64,000 nt of DNA from Chanodichthys erythropterus (lineage: Eukaryota > Chordata > Actinopteri > Cypriniformes > Xenocyprididae). Numbering within the stretch: the first letter of the stretch is position 1; every line of letters begins with the position of its first letter. A model generated the notes under the pieces. That model searched no databases. It had not been told where the DNA came from and saw only the letters and a program-made list of their open reading frames with translations. The position numbers and the translations under genes were made by a program. The DNA lies in assembly GCF_024489055.1 (NCBI RefSeq), contig NC_090243.1, forward strand, positions 13,737,501 through 13,801,500, written 5' to 3'. Below are positions 1 through 12,795 of the stretch, one piece after another.

Positions 1-818
1 GTTGTATTTTTTTCGAAAATTACCAATCGTTTCACTAGAGAAGACCTTTATTCCTCGTCTGGTATCATCTAAACCCCTTTGAATCTACACTAAAACTGCA
101 ATTTGGACCTTTAACCTGTTGGTAGCCATTGAAATCCACTATATGGAGAAAAATCCTGGAAAGTTTTCCTCAAAAACCTTAATTTCTTTTCAACTGACGA
201 AAGAAAGACATGAACATCTTGGATGACATTGGGGTGAGTAAATTCATCAGGAAAAGTGTATTTAAAAGTGGACTAATCCTTTAAGGTGATGATACACAGG
301 GCAACTTTTTGAGCAATGTTGCTTGGGCACTTTCCCCTTGAGAATGAGCAACAAATTTCTCTCTGGATACTTTAGATCGGTCGTGGGAAATTTTTTGAGA
401 TCCTCCAATCAGAATGCTAGCAGCCAATTACGTGACCAGCTTGGAGATTTAAAAAAAAAAAACTCAAACAAGTTGGTGGCCTCTCAGTGGCAGTGGAGCG
501 AAGAAAAGGATGTTGTAAAAGTTGGTGGTGTTGTCTTATTCCAGAGGTAGCCATATGAAAATAATTGTGCCCCTGTGACGTCACATGCCACCTTGGATTC
601 AAACGTATTTTTACAGCTTGATTATATGAATGCTTTTTTATTGATGATTGAGTTATGGAACTTGCAGGATGTATTAATGATACAAAGACCTCTTATGCCA
701 AAGGATGAAGGAAAATTTGATTTCTCATGGAATGATCCCTTTAAGGCCTTTCTCCTCCATGTGATTGAATCATAGATGGTTTAACATAACATCTGATGAC
801 CAGTCTTTTCCCTTATAG
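1..818 (+). other. asns: asns upstream intron with repeat pieces
   Basis: No asns exon is visible here. The acceptor of the first visible exon ends at 818, so this stretch is intron, and the exons for the N-terminal ~83 codons lie before the window. Around 225-290 there is a diverged end of a common fish repeat (a 'ggggtgagtaaattcatcag' segment followed by 'actaatcctttaa'). The short open frames in it are unsupported by codon pattern or splice sites. Confidence 0.6.
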
Positions 819-3800
819 CTGAAGGACCACTATGACTTTGAGTATCAGACCAAAGTCGATGGAGAGATCCTTCTGCACCTGTATGATCGCTTTGGAATCG
901 AGAAGATGGCATCTCTGCTAGATGGCGTGTTTGCATTCATCCTGTTGGATACTGCTAACAGAAAGGTTTTCTTAGGGAGGGACACCTACGGTGTGAGACC
1001 ACTGTTCAAACTGCTCACTGACGATGGCTTTCTAGCTGCCTGTTCTGAAGCCAAAGGTATAATGAATAAATCCAAGTCATATTTGTCCTCTCCTTGTAGG
1101 GCTGCACGATTAATTGAACTAAAACGGTAATCCCGATACTGATTATTGTGACTATCAAATCGCAAAGCTGTGATTTAAAAGAAATAAATGAATGCACAAT
1201 TCAGTGGGAAGCACTGCTCTGTTCTTTTATATGCCTGAGTGGCTCAATTGAGCAAATGCTGCTCCACTCGAACTCCTCTCTGCATCTGCTCTGAGTTTGG
1301 GTTGCTTAAAGCAAGCAATTTTGGAGCGCAACTAACTGCCATCTCTCCAAAATTGTAATGACTGTGTGGAAAGAAATATGTAGAGCTGTAATGAAGGCAT
1401 AATCAAGCATAATTCATTGAAATACTCAGTGATAAAGTATTATGTCGCACAGAATTTGGAGGAGGCAGTGCATTTGCAGATGAGGCCATTAGCATGTGAG
1501 CATGAGGGACAACTTAAAATGGGCACATTGGCATCATGATACAGAAAAACTTATTTGAAAATCAAGATCCATTTCTTGATTGTCACTCCAATGTTGCATT
1601 GATGCATTTTGATGGATGATATAATTATATAAGTTTATAAGCAATCTATCAACTTCTCTTTTAAGTTTGGAAAGTGCATTTCCATGTCTATTCTCAAAAA
1701 AGGGGGGTGACAGTTAAAGGGTTAGTTCACCCAAAAATGAAATTTCTGTCATTAATCCAATCCAATCCACACATAGGTAGCAATGACATTTCACCTTTTG
1801 AGGTCCAGAAAGCTACAAAAGATATTGTTAAAACCGGCGATGTGACTACAGTGATTGAACCGTATTATTGTAAAGTGACGAGAATTCTTTTTGTGCACAA
1901 TAACAAAACAAAAATAATGATTTTATTCAACAAATTCATCTGTCCCCTGTCATACTGCTATGCTATTTTCGTTGCAGAACTTGTTTTTGTTAAATTTGTC
2001 GAATAAAGTCTTTATTTTTGTTTTGTTTTTTGCGCACAAAAAGTATTCTCATCACTTCATAATATTAAGGTTGGACCACTGTGGTCACGTTGCCAATTTT
2101 AACAATATCTTTAGTACCTTTTTATTGGACCTTAAAAGGTGCAATGTCATTGCTGCCCCCTCGGATTTCATCAAAAATATCTTAATTCGTGTTCCGAAGA
2201 CAAACGAAGGTCTTATAGGTTTGGGACGATATGAGGGTGAGTACTTAATGACAGAAATTTCATTTTTGGTTGAACTAACCCTTTAAGAGTTGGTCTCCCT
2301 GCCATTTTCTACCAAAATAAATGCTTGATGGTTCAAAGTCTGAAAATAAAGAAATTAACATAGCCATTTAGCATTGTAAATTCACAGAGATACTGTAAAA
2401 AAAAAATGTATTTCTTAAATAGTAATTCTTTATTCTACAACATTACTTTAGTAATATTTTTATTTTCATATTCTTAGCAATACTACTAATAATAATCAGA
2501 ATAAAATAATAATTTTTTGTTAGTCATATTGATATAAAAACAAACAATTTAGGGCCAAATTGTGCAGCCCTATGAAGAAGCACAGCAAACCAGGAGAGTT
2601 ATTTTATTTGTATTTTTTTATGTAATTACATTTCATTTAGTTTCATTCATATCATTGGTGCAGTACTTTAAGCACACATTTATTGCAGAACGATTTGCAT
2701 CACATTTTCACTGTGATTTTAATCCAAACAGGTTTGACAGAGATCACACACTCCCTGCCCACCCCTGCAAAGATCACCCCGTTCCCCCCAGGATACTTTG
2801 AGGTGTTTGACTTGAAGCTCACTGGAAAAGTGAAGTCTGTCATGATAGATCGCTTTCACTGCTGCACAGATGAACCCAAACATGCCTCCTATAACATCCT
2901 TCAGGGCCTTGGCACAGGTAGATGTCATATAGTGGCGTGAAAGTAGTCCAGATTACACACCAAACCATCTCCAAAGAACTAGCGCTGATGAAAGCTGTCA
3001 GTGTTGTCACCTTGTGTTGCCTGCGTCAGGGCAAAAAAGCTGCATTTGAACACACTAAAAGTACTACAGCTCACTGTCAGTTAGCCTGTGCGTGGAACAC
3101 ACGAAAATGGATGGTAGCCGTAGAACACTATGTCGGCTGATGCTCAATAATAGCCCGATGGTGGATCGTCGGCTTGGTGTGCCATTTGATAGCTTTGTGT
3201 GACAAATTAAGTTATTCACTTGTTGGATTAATCATTCAGTCCAGTTTTGCACACTGAATCAATATTTTTGTTGCATTTAAATGTCTATGGAACAGATAAA
3301 TGGGAGAAATATTGTTGGAACCTTCCAATCACTGTATTTTACAGTGCTGATTGAAAGTTTGTGAACCTTTTTTAGAATTTTCTATATTTCTGCATTAATA
3401 TGACCCAAAACAGAATGGTTCCAAAAAAGTGGTACGCTACGATTCAGAATTTTGGTAACATTCACAACTTCTGACAATGGAAACGGAAATGATTGCATAC
3501 CGTACTGTACTGTAATTAACCGTACCGCTCTGTGGAAACAGTCGTTTTGTCTAGAAATTTTGTAAACATTTGATGTTTCGGGTAGTATTAATGCAGAAAT
3601 ATAGAAAATTCTAAAAGGTTCACAAACTTTGAAGCAGCACTGTATGTCTGCTTACCATCAATCAAAACTAAAGAGAAATATGCCCTCCCCTTCCCTCCTC
3701 TTCGTCAGGCTTTGAATTGGAGACGGTCAAGAGCAACATTAGGATCCTGTTTGAAGATGCTGTAAAGAAACGCTTGATGGCTCACAGAAGAATCGGCTGC

Positions 3801-6800
3801 CTCCTCTCAGGTGCCTGTGCTCTTTCTGTTATTTGCTTTAAGTGGTCTTTTCTTTTTATTACCTTCACCCTATCCATGATGTTTTTATTTCCAGGTGGTC
3901 TCGATTCAAGTCTGGTTGCCGCGACACTCGTGAAACTTGCCAAAGAAGAACAGCTTCCGTATCCCATTCAGACCTTTGCCATTGGTTCAGATGACAGCCC
4001 AGATGTTATTGCTGCCCGCAAGGTAAGTGACACTGTACATTCAGTATGTCATATGCATTCTATGCTTCTATAGCCTGAACGTGTGGCACTTTCTATGGAT
4101 AGTGCATTTCTATGCACGTTGTGTTGACTTTTAATGTGCATTAATTTGGAGTGGTGATTAGCTGCCGTGGCTGGAAACTACATCGTCAGTTTCTGAGCTT
4201 TTCTCTGCATTATTCATGAGAATGAACTTAATTCAATCACTGTGCTGTAATGCAATACTATTCAACAGCTCAGCTGCTGTCTTTCACTTACAACTTACAA
4301 GTCGAGTGATTTTGGCTGACGTTGTTACATTTAGAAATAAGGAATTTTAGCAGTGGAAGTGATTGCTGGTTAACATGTACTTAGTCACTATATCAAACTT
4401 GTTCCGTTGTCTGACAGAAAATATGTAAATGAGAACAGCTTTACTGGACATACTGTTATTATACCAAAATGCAGTATGTGAGCATGAATTGTGCAATAGT
4501 TTTTGTCAATAAAATAATAAAAATTAGGATTTTTATCCGATTAATTGAAAAATAATCGGCCAACTAATCGATTATCAAAATAATCGTTAGTTGCAGCCCT
4601 AGTTTTAACTGGCATTGTGTGGCAGGTGGCAGCCCACATTGGCAGCGAACACCATGAGGTGAACTTCACACCTGAGGAGGGTATCCGCGCACTGGACGAA
4701 GTCATCTTTCACTTGGAGAGTTATGACATCACCACTGTGCGTGCCTCTGTTGGTGAGTACAGAATCTTTTTTTTTTTTTTTTTTTTTTTTTTTCAGGTCA
4801 ACATCCTGTTTGTTTTCATCATTTTATAGTTATTGTGAATGCACACAAATAAAATTTGATTTTTGTAATCTTTTGAATAATGTATTACTCTTATCTGTAT
4901 GACCAAAAATGTATTTTAGAGTGTTTTAAATTTATTTTTTGGCTGTTTTTGCCTATTTGATAGGACAGTGTAGATTTGACAGTAAGTAATGGAGAGGTGG
5001 TGATAGGATCGGGAAAAGTCCATGAGTCAGGATTCAAAAATCCATGAGATATTCATCAAAATAAGGATATCTTCTAAAACTAAGGAATAAATAAATATTT
5101 TTCACTGAAAGCCAATTAAAAACATTTCCCAAAAATTGTAAGATCAATGTGGTAAAAACACGTTTTCAAGCATTACAGAAAATGAAGAACAACTTCTGTA
5201 AAAATTCTGTAAAAAATAATACTATGCTTATGGTGACCCAATAAAGGTTGAGAACCGCTGCTTTAAAACATGCAGTGCTCATATTTATACTTGGAAGTGT
5301 TATACCAGTTCAAATATTTTCAGTTTTTTTTTTCAGTTTCTATTTTTTTTTAATGTGAGTAAAATGCTCACACTGTCATGCCCTGTTTATTTTATACTTT
5401 TATTTTATACTCTTCAGTAGGAGGTTTTTTTTGTTTGGTTTTTTTTTCATTATTTGCTTCAGCAATATGAATTTCCTAGCTCATCTTATAGCCACTAGGT
5501 GGCAACAGTGCTTTGCAGAAAAAAGATTTGTTTAGTTTTTTTTTTTTTCTCTCTCTCTCTTTTCTACAAAGGTATGTACCTGATATCAAAGTACATCCGT
5601 GAGAAGACTGACAGCATTGTGATTTTCTCAGGTGAAGGCTCTGATGAGCTGACACAAGGATACATCTACTTTCATAAGGTACATGTCAATATGTTCTAAG
5701 TTTACTGAAAAATGAAGCTGGTTCTGAGAAAAAGTGTAACAAAATTTTTTTCAGTTTTATAATGTAATTCAATGACATACAGACATTTTAAAGGTGCCCT
5801 AGAATCAAAAATTGAATTTACCTTGGCATAGTTGAATAACGAGTTCAGTACATGGAAACGACATACATTGAGTCTCAAACTCCATTGTTTCCTCCTTCTT
5901 GTGTAAATCTCATTTGTTTAAAAGACCTCAGAAGAACAGGTGAATCTCAACATAACACCGACTGTTATGTAACAGTCAGGATCATTAATATGTACGCCCC
6001 AATATTTGCATATGCCAGCCCATGTTCAAGGCATTACACAAGGGCAGCCAGTATTAACGTCTGGATCTGTGCACAGCTGAATCATCAGACTAGGTAAGCA
6101 AGCAAAAACAATAGCGAAAAATGTCAGATGGAGCAATAATAACTGACATGATCCATGATATCATGATATTTTTAGTGATATTTGTAAATTGTCTTTCTAA
6201 ATGTTTCGTTAGCATGTTGCTAATGTACTGTTAAATGTGGTTAAAGTTACCATCTTGTAAAGATCCATTTGAGGGTTATATTAGCTGTGTGAACTTTGTA
6301 AATGCACTGTATTATAGTCGAGAGCTCGGGCGGCAGGGAGTGCGCGATTTAAAGGGGCCGCAGCCTGAATCGGTGCATAGTTAATAATGCCCCAAAATAG
6401 GCAGTTAAAAAAATTAATTAAAAAAAATCCATGGGGTATTTTGAGTTGAAACTTCAACCTTAGACTTATATTACATCTTGTAAAAACTGGTTCTAGGGCA
6501 CCTAAGAGAGGCTTCACTGTTCAAGCAGTTTTTTCACTATATTGTCCCTATGTGAGACAGTGTCTTGTCATTCATTGTTAGCTGCATCTTAAGACTTGAT
6601 TTCAGCTGAATTTGACCTGCTTTGAATTAGGCGCCGTCCCCTAAAGTGGGTGCTGAGGACAGTGTACGTCTGCTGAAAGAGCTTTATCTGTTTGATGTGC
6701 TGAGAGCGGACAGAACCACAGCTGCACACGGGTAAGACAAAATACTCCTTCCTTCTCTTCCCTTCCCACAGTAGCTTGGTGATTTCCACTGTGTTTGTGA

Positions 6801-7579
6801 CATCAAAACTTTTTCACTAGACTGGAGCTGAGAGTGCCTTTCCTGGACCATAGATTCACCGCATACTACCTCTCTCTGCCTGCAGAGATGAGAGCACCAA
6901 CGGTGAGTCCTGACACCTTACACTTCAATGATTTATCCTTCCTCATGTCAGTCTAAAATGTGTCTGTTCCCACATCAGTTACGGTGCCTGGTCTTAAGTG
7001 TAATACAAAAACCAAAACCCCAAATATGAGCAATGAGTAATAATAGTGATGCTTAATTTATTGCTATCACTTTTTCAAATATCATAATAGTGTTTTTTTG
7101 TAACCAAACTGAATAATTTGTTTGATTGGAGCAGGATGGCGTGGAGAAGTATCTCCTGAGGGAATCGTTTAAAGGGATGAAACTTATCCCAGATGAGATT
7201 CTCTGGAGAAGGAAAGAAGCCTTCAGTGATGGTATAACATCCTTGAAGAAATCCTGGTATACAAGCCTACAGGAGCACATTGAGTCTGAGGTACTACACA
7301 TGTACACGCAGACCATGATGTCATGGATGTACACAGTGTGTACCCTCTAATCTATTGTTTCTCCTCCAGGTGAATGACTCTCAGTTGGAGAAGGCTGATA
7401 AGCTGTTCCCTTTCAACCCCCCCAAAACCAAAGAAGGCTTCTACATAAGGCAGGTCTTTGAGAAGATGTACCCGGGCCGCAGCGAATGGACGCCACATTA
7501 CTGGATGCCCCGCTGGATCAAGGCTACAGACCCCTCAGCCAGAACCCTGTCCATCTACAAGCCTGATAAAGACCAGTAA
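819..7579 (+). CDS. asns: Asparagine synthetase (glutamine-hydrolysing), 3' ten exons
   Basis: Makes asparagine from aspartate, ATP and glutamine in the cytosol. Visible exons: 819-1056, 2732-2917, 3709-3810, 3895-4022, 4626-4752, 5572-5678, 6631-6731, 6821-6902, 7135-7290, 7370-7579. All introns are GT-AG and the phases match throughout. They encode 478 residues plus TAA. The vertebrate enzyme is about 561 aa, so roughly 83 N-terminal residues, including the catalytic Cys of the glutaminase domain, lie upstream of the window. Visible are the rest of the glutaminase domain (GRDTYGVRPLF), then the synthetase domain with its ATP-pyrophosphatase P-loop SGGLDSS (visible residues 175-181, split by the 3811-3894 intron), the FSGEGSDEL segment, LELRVPFLDHRF and the C-terminal YWMPRW. 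The donor after 3810 (gtgcct) is weak, but homology requires this splice. No frameshift or stop is seen. Introns carry many transposons. Identification comes from direct similarity to known ASNS and is very secure. Confidence 0.97.
1098..2572. mobile_element. hAT-like non-autonomous element (tagggctgcac ends)
   Basis: Starts 'tagggctgcacgatt' and ends 'aattgtgcagccctat', an inverted pair typical of non-autonomous hAT-type elements in fish. It lies in the first visible asns intron. The 8-bp flanks do not match, so no target duplication is clear. A TTAA element (1714-2286) is inserted inside it. A short relic with related 'gttgcagccct' sequence is at about 4525-4600. Confidence 0.5.
1714..2286. 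mobile_element. TTAA-flanked foldback element, family B
   Basis: Bounded by TTAA (1714-1717 and 2283-2286). Terminal inverted repeats of about 45 bp begin TTAAAGGGTTAGTTCACCC. The interior is also an imperfect palindrome (a 'tttttgtgcacaa' arm against 'tttttgcgcacaaaaag'), so the element can fold on itself. No transposase is present. The TTAA duplication suggests mobilisation by a piggyBac-type enzyme (inference). Confidence 0.75.
3340..3644. mobile_element. Tc1/mariner-like MITE (TACAGTGCTG ends)
   Basis: About 50-bp inverted ends: 'tacagtgctgattgaaagtt' on the left and its near complement ending 'agcagcactgta' at 3644. TA lies at both edges. It is non-autonomous, with an interior of other repeat sequence. 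Located in an asns intron. Confidence 0.65.
4936..5045 (-). repeat. SINE 3' part (minus orientation)
   Basis: Its reverse complement contains 'ctcatggacttttcccgatc' and ends with 'ctgtcctatca', matching the body of the tRNA-derived repeat at about 9600-9720. The tRNA-like head is not recognisable in this copy. Confidence 0.4.
5788..6506 (+). mobile_element. TTAA element family A, copy 1
   Basis: Left end TTAAAGGTGCCCTAGAAT at 5788; right end 'ttctagggcaccta', with the final TTAA mutated. It lies in the asns intron between 5678 and 6631. It shares its body with copies at about 10502, 41107, 46104, 51651 and 53935, including the stretch translating as QTPLFPPS...LICLKDLRRTGESQHN. A shortened copy, with part of the interior missing relative to the 51.6-kb copy. 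Confidence 0.8.
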
Positions 7580-8860
7580 TCACATCATTCTTCTGACCTT
7601 GGCTAAAGATTACATTCTCTACAGCATGCACGCCTGCCTCATGGAGCTGCTTCAGAATTTATGATGCTACATTCTTCTGTTAAATTAGCAATATTCAAGT
7701 TTTGTCTTTTCTAAAGAGTATATTTTAAAAATTAAGGCACTGACCACTTGTAAAGCCTTTAAGCTGAAGGTCAGTGTATTATATAATATATATTGAGTGC
7801 CATTTTCATCCTTTTTCTCTTCAAATTTCTTCATTAAGCTTTATATTGTTAAACAGAATCTCAAAAGATTGGGAACCAAAGCGAGGTATAGATTATTGGT
7901 TAAAGGACCCCCCTGCAAAACATTGTACAGTAACCTATAAATACTATTTTTGTTACTGCTTTGAATCTCAACTTAACATTAGCCAGCATTGTCAACTAAA
8001 GAGTTTTATACAAAGATTCAGAAAGATCCATAAGATTTTAAGATCAGGGGTGCATTTCCCCAAGTTCCCATTATCAATAAAGTTCAATGGAACTTGCGAC
8101 TATAGTTGACTAACGATGCTTTTGGGAAATGCACTCCTGTGCTGGATAAGTTGTTGGTTTGATTCTTACAGGCCATGAACTATTTCCATTTTTGCAGTTG
8201 GGCTAAGCACTTATACCCATGTTCCTTCAGTGGGACTGTCCCTTTGAGTGTTGTTTCATATTTCGCCTATCGGGATCAAAATCCTGATAGCCCAAATCTG
8301 AGTTAAGTGTGTTCTGAATCAATGAAATTGATTTAGTTGAAAATTGTTTTCGGTTTTGAAAATTGGGGCCATGTCTATGTTGAAAGGGTTACCAGGAAAA
8401 CACTTGTTCACTCAGACACAGGAGGACTTGCAGGCACATTGTTAGCTGAAAGCATTGCAATTTCTCCTGTGATCTGAGCTAAATCAGCATGAAAGTTATT
8501 CAAAGCAAAAGATTTTTTTAATCAACAAAATCAATTTCACATTAAATCTCTGTTGTTGTCTGAATTTGCATGAATTTCCATTGTAACTTCCACTTCCATT
8601 AAATGAAGATACACACACACACACACACAAAAACACAAAAAAAGCTTTTTTTTATTATTTTTTTTTTTTTTCAAAATATCTTTTGTGTTCAAATGACTAT
8701 TTTCATATTTGGGAGAAATATTCCTCTTAAAATGTATTCCTAAGAGCAGCATGGCTGTTATTCTGAGTCTCTTAATGTCTGTTTTGTTTGGTGCACCAAC
8801 ACTGTAATCTGGTAGAAAATTATTGTAGCATTACTTTAATAAAATGAATTTGTATGTAAC
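7580..8860 (+). other. asns: asns 3' UTR
   Basis: Follows the TAA at 7577-7579 and runs to shortly after the AATAAA at 8838-8843. It is AT-rich, lacks a recognisable transposon, and contains a CA run (about 8611-8628) and an interrupted T tract (about 8646-8672). The end is inferred from the polyA signal. Confidence 0.55.
8838..8843 (+). terminator. asns polyadenylation signal AATAAA
   Basis: Canonical AATAAA about 1.26 kb after the asns stop codon. It is followed by a GT-rich stretch (tgtatgtaacttgagtgttt), as expected of a downstream element. Confidence 0.6.
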
Positions 8861-9329
8861 TTGAGTGTTTAAAGTGTCTTTCACCTCCTCCACTGAATAG
8901 CCAAAGACTTTTCAGTTACATTGAGACCTTGATGTGTGCTTAAGTTATTGGTGATTACGATTATTGGTAATTACAGTTAAATAACGTCAAGAAAAAACTG
9001 GACATTTTTTACGTTCCCAGAACCAACATCGAATATTTAGAGAACATTCTTATAACAGAATTCTGTTAGCTGTAAGTAGTAAGTAAATTTTATTTATATA
9101 GCACATTTAAATACAGCAAAGCTGACCAAAGTGCTGAACAGAGTATAGGACAAAGAAAAAGCCTTAGTTCAATTAGGATATTTAAATAGCTTTTATAAAA
9201 GTACACTAGATAAAAACATTACAGGTGTGCATCTTGAGACAAAATAATGTCACTGACATTTTAAGATATGTCACTAAGTGACATATTCAGTTAAAACAGC
9301 TCAAACATTCATTTTAGTCTGGGACTAGC
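8861..9329. other. Intergenic spacer after asns
   Basis: No gene seen. It contains a fragment of the widespread fish repeat with the 'ttttatttatatagcacatt' motif at about 9082-9150. The rest is AT-rich unique sequence. Confidence 0.4.
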
Positions 9330-9596
9330 TTAAAGGGTTAGTTTACCCAAAAATGAAAATTCTGTTATTTATTACTCACCCTCATGCCATTCCACACCCG
9401 TAAGACCTTCGTTAATCTTCAGAACACAAACAGATATTTTTTTGTTGAAATCCGATGGCTCCGTGAGGCCTCCATAGGGAGCAATGACACTTCCTCTCTC
9501 AAGATCCAAAAAGGTACTAAAAACATATTTAAATCGGTTCATGTGAGTACAGTAGTTCAATATTAATATTATAAAGTGACGAAAATATTTTTGGAC
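9330..9596 (+). mobile_element. TTAA family B element, 3'-truncated
   Basis: Begins TTAAAGGGTTAGTTTACCC and continues with 'cctcatgccattccacaccc'. It closely matches the left half of the complete copy at 26725-27277 but stops near 9596, where a SINE-like sequence begins. Confidence 0.65.
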
Positions 9597-9720
9597 ATAC
9601 AGCACTCTTGTGCTTTGGGCAACCAGAGTTCAAGTCCCGGCTCATGGACTTTTCCTAATCCTGTCTCTTTCCTACTTTTCTTCCTGTCTACCTATACTGT
9701 CCTATCACAATAAAAAATCA
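9597..9720 (+). repeat. tRNA-derived SINE fragment
   Basis: Contains 'agttcaagtcccggc', a good match to the RNA polymerase III B box of a tRNA head (GWTCRANNC). It is followed by a unique tail 'ctgtcctatcacaataaaaa'. A second, minus-strand copy of the tail is at 4936-5045. The A box is not clear, so the head is partial or decayed. Confidence 0.45.
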
Positions 9721-10501
9721 ACATTTCTTATCATATTGGTAGGGAAATGGATTCAGATAGCTAGATTTTTGCTGTTGGATTCTGTTCCCAGAATGTTTCT
9801 TGCACAAGGTTCTAATATTATCAAACTGATGCTAATAAACTCTGTGCACACACATAATAGATTAAAATTATAAATTAAAATATTCTCTTGAACAGCTGAT
9901 ATTTTGCTCTGTATCTGTAGTGAGACCCAGCCACCAGCAGATGACAGGAAAAGTCAACCCAAAAGTCTTCAATACCCATCTGATTGTGAGAAGCAGAACT
10001 AAAATGCTTATGCAGTGAATGTTTAAACGTTGTACAAAGTATTTGCTGATATACCTCCACATATTTTAAACATTCTTTTGCTGTGAATTTTGCTAACACA
10101 GTGAGGTATTTTGAATCTCTCACAACTCTAATTTTACATTTTTGCCACTGTTTCCTTTTTTTTTTTCCCTTCTCATGGGCGATTCAGTGCCCATGTACCT
10201 GTTCAACCATCCAATCTAAACTGCTTTAGGAGTGTCCTGGCTGTCCCATAACCAGACACACAGCAAAAGAAAAAAAGACAACATAATAAAGAAGGCGAGA
10301 ATGTACATTTAAAAAAATGTTTGTTCAGTAAACTTAATTTAATTAAGAAAAAACACAATTAGTTTAGGTTGGTATAACAATAATAAAACAATTTCATTTA
10401 AACAAATTATGCATTGTTAAACCAACTTAATAAACTTAAGTTCTTGTATCAACTTATTTGTTTTTGTGTTATTTTTAAGAAACAAAACAATTGCAGAAAT
10501 T

Positions 10502-11329
10502 GCAAAATACCCCATAGATTTTTTTTGTTAATTTTTTTAACTGCCCCTTTAAATCTCGTGCTTCCCGCCCACGGAGCTCGCGTTTGCCTTAAACAGCATA
10601 AACAAAGATCACACAGCTAATATAACCCTCAAAATGGATCTTTACAAAGTGTTCGTCATGCAGCATGTCTAATCTCGTAAGTACATTGTTTATTTGGATG
10701 TTTACATTTGATTCTGAATGAGTTTGAGGTTATATGCTCCGTGGCTAACGGCTAATGCTACACTGTTGGAGAGATTTATAAAGATTGAAGTTGTGTTTAT
10801 GAATTATACAGACTGCAAGTGTTTAAAAAAATAACAACAGTCTTGTCTCTGTGAATATAGTAATAAACGATGGTAACTTTAACCACATTTAACAGTACAT
10901 TAGCTACATGCTAACGAAACATTTAGAATTTACAAATATCACTAAAAATATCATGTTATCATGGATCATGTCAGTTATTATTGCTCCATCTGCCATTTTT
11001 CTCTGTTGTCCTTGCTTGCTTACCTAGTCTGATGATTCAGCTGTGCACAGATCCAGACATTAATACTGGCTGCCCTTGTGTAATGCCTTGAACATGGGCT
11101 GGCATATGCAAAATATGGGGGCGTACATATTAATGATCCCGACTGTTACGTAACAGTCTGTGTTATGTTGAGATTCGCCTGTTCTTCAGAGGTCTTTTAA
11201 ACAAATGAGATCTATATAAGAAGGAGGAAACAACGGAGTTTGAGACTCACTGCATGTCATTTCCATGTACTGAACTCTTATTTAACTATGCCAAGGTAAA
11301 TTATATTTTTAATTCTAGGGCACCTTTAA
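10502..11329 (-). mobile_element. TTAA element family A, copy 2
   Basis: In minus orientation; its outer end 'aattctagggcacctttaa' finishes with TTAA at 11326-11329. The other end starts in the internal 'gcaaaataccccatagattt' block, so it is truncated at about 10502. Carries the shared core with 'gactgttacgtaacagtc', a palindromic 18-mer seen in most family A copies. Confidence 0.75.
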
Positions 11330-12695
11330 TGCTGTAATAAAACATTTTTGTAGTAAACCTTTGACAGAAGGATTGTTCAAGCTAGCATGCTACTTTGATA
11401 AATCATAATCCACTTTCATCCCCATAAACTGGATGGAAATGTATGTCTGGCCATCGCTCGCTAAATGTCAGCACGGTGCATGAGTGAACACCATTGTGGC
11501 AATTAGCTTCACGGCTCACCGCACTGCTAATCGTGCAACGCCGCGTGTGAAAAAAGCGGCATGTGTCATTTGTCAGAATGAGGCCAACTCTTTATGATGT
11601 GTGTGTGTGAGTATTCAGGTGTAAAGATTAGACTAGAGCTTAACAGTTTCTTAGATCCAAACAGCAAGTGTGACAAATATAAATGTAACTAACACTGACA
11701 ATAGGAAAAAACATCCTTCTTTTTTATGCTAGTGTGAGGATTCATCTTCCTTTAATATGCTGAGTCCCAGGCGAGCTATCCATTCCCAAATTAATTTTTT
11801 ATTGTTCAGATGTTGCTCTTTTATATCTCATACAGTTACCTGTTCTTTCATTTAAGTATCAATTTCATCTCAGATGTTGTTCCTAACATGGAATGCACGT
11901 TAAAATTATGGCTGATATTCTGATAAATATATTATTAATGGACACAACTGAATCATATAATTGACATGCAGAGTAAAAGGTTTAATGTGGCTACAATTGA
12001 TCATATGGTTATGGAAAAATGTAGTGAGAAGTATTTGAGTTTGTATTGAGACTTTGGCAAATCTGAGCACATTGCGCTCATTGTCACATAACTGCTTTCT
12101 TCTTCCATGAGGAGGTTTGGCATCGAACCTCCCGAAGATGTGACGGCTGAGAATGCACAGTTTGTGACACTGTTGAGATCAAGTGTGCCACACACATCCT
12201 GAAAAGTGAAGCCAAAACATTTTGATTGCCCCCCTGGCTGCATATGTCATAAACCCTCCATGTACTTGTATGGGACATACAAAGCTTCAAATTAATCCAA
12301 TTACACTTAAATACATTTTTTTCCAAAGATGGTTTCTGTAATTTTATGTAGTTCTCATCATGTTGGCGTACCTTTATTTATTTATTTTTTCAGTAAGTTC
12401 GGTTTTAGTTAGTAGTTTGATCCTAAACCCAGGTACTGTCATGATTGACAGCTATGCTTGCGATTTCAGTTTGCGGGAGTATTGGTGGGACTCTACAACA
12501 GCTCAACCTCAGGATTACTACTGTGCAGACTCAGGCTCCAAATGACATAAACTCTGCACAATGTCAACGGCCATTTCGGCTTCATTTTTCATCTTGTTTT
12601 ATACAGTCTATGGTTGAAATCTGTTCTAAAACTCTATACTTTGGTGTCTCACATGATATTACTGGAGTCTTTCTCTAGTTTGTACAGCATAGCTT
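11330..12695. other. Intergenic unique sequence, candidate conserved element
   Basis: No gene recognised. 11380-11590 is non-repetitive, has balanced composition and homeodomain-type cores (caattagct, gctaatcg), unlike the AT-rich surroundings. The open frames at 12001-12678 lack splice sites or homology. Confidence 0.4.
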
Positions 12696-12795
12696 TAGGC
12701 CCGTTCACTCCATGCATGAAAACTATAATGAGTATAACTGTATAACTATAACTGTAGCGATAACAGCACAGGAGATCAATATTGTTGGAATCACT

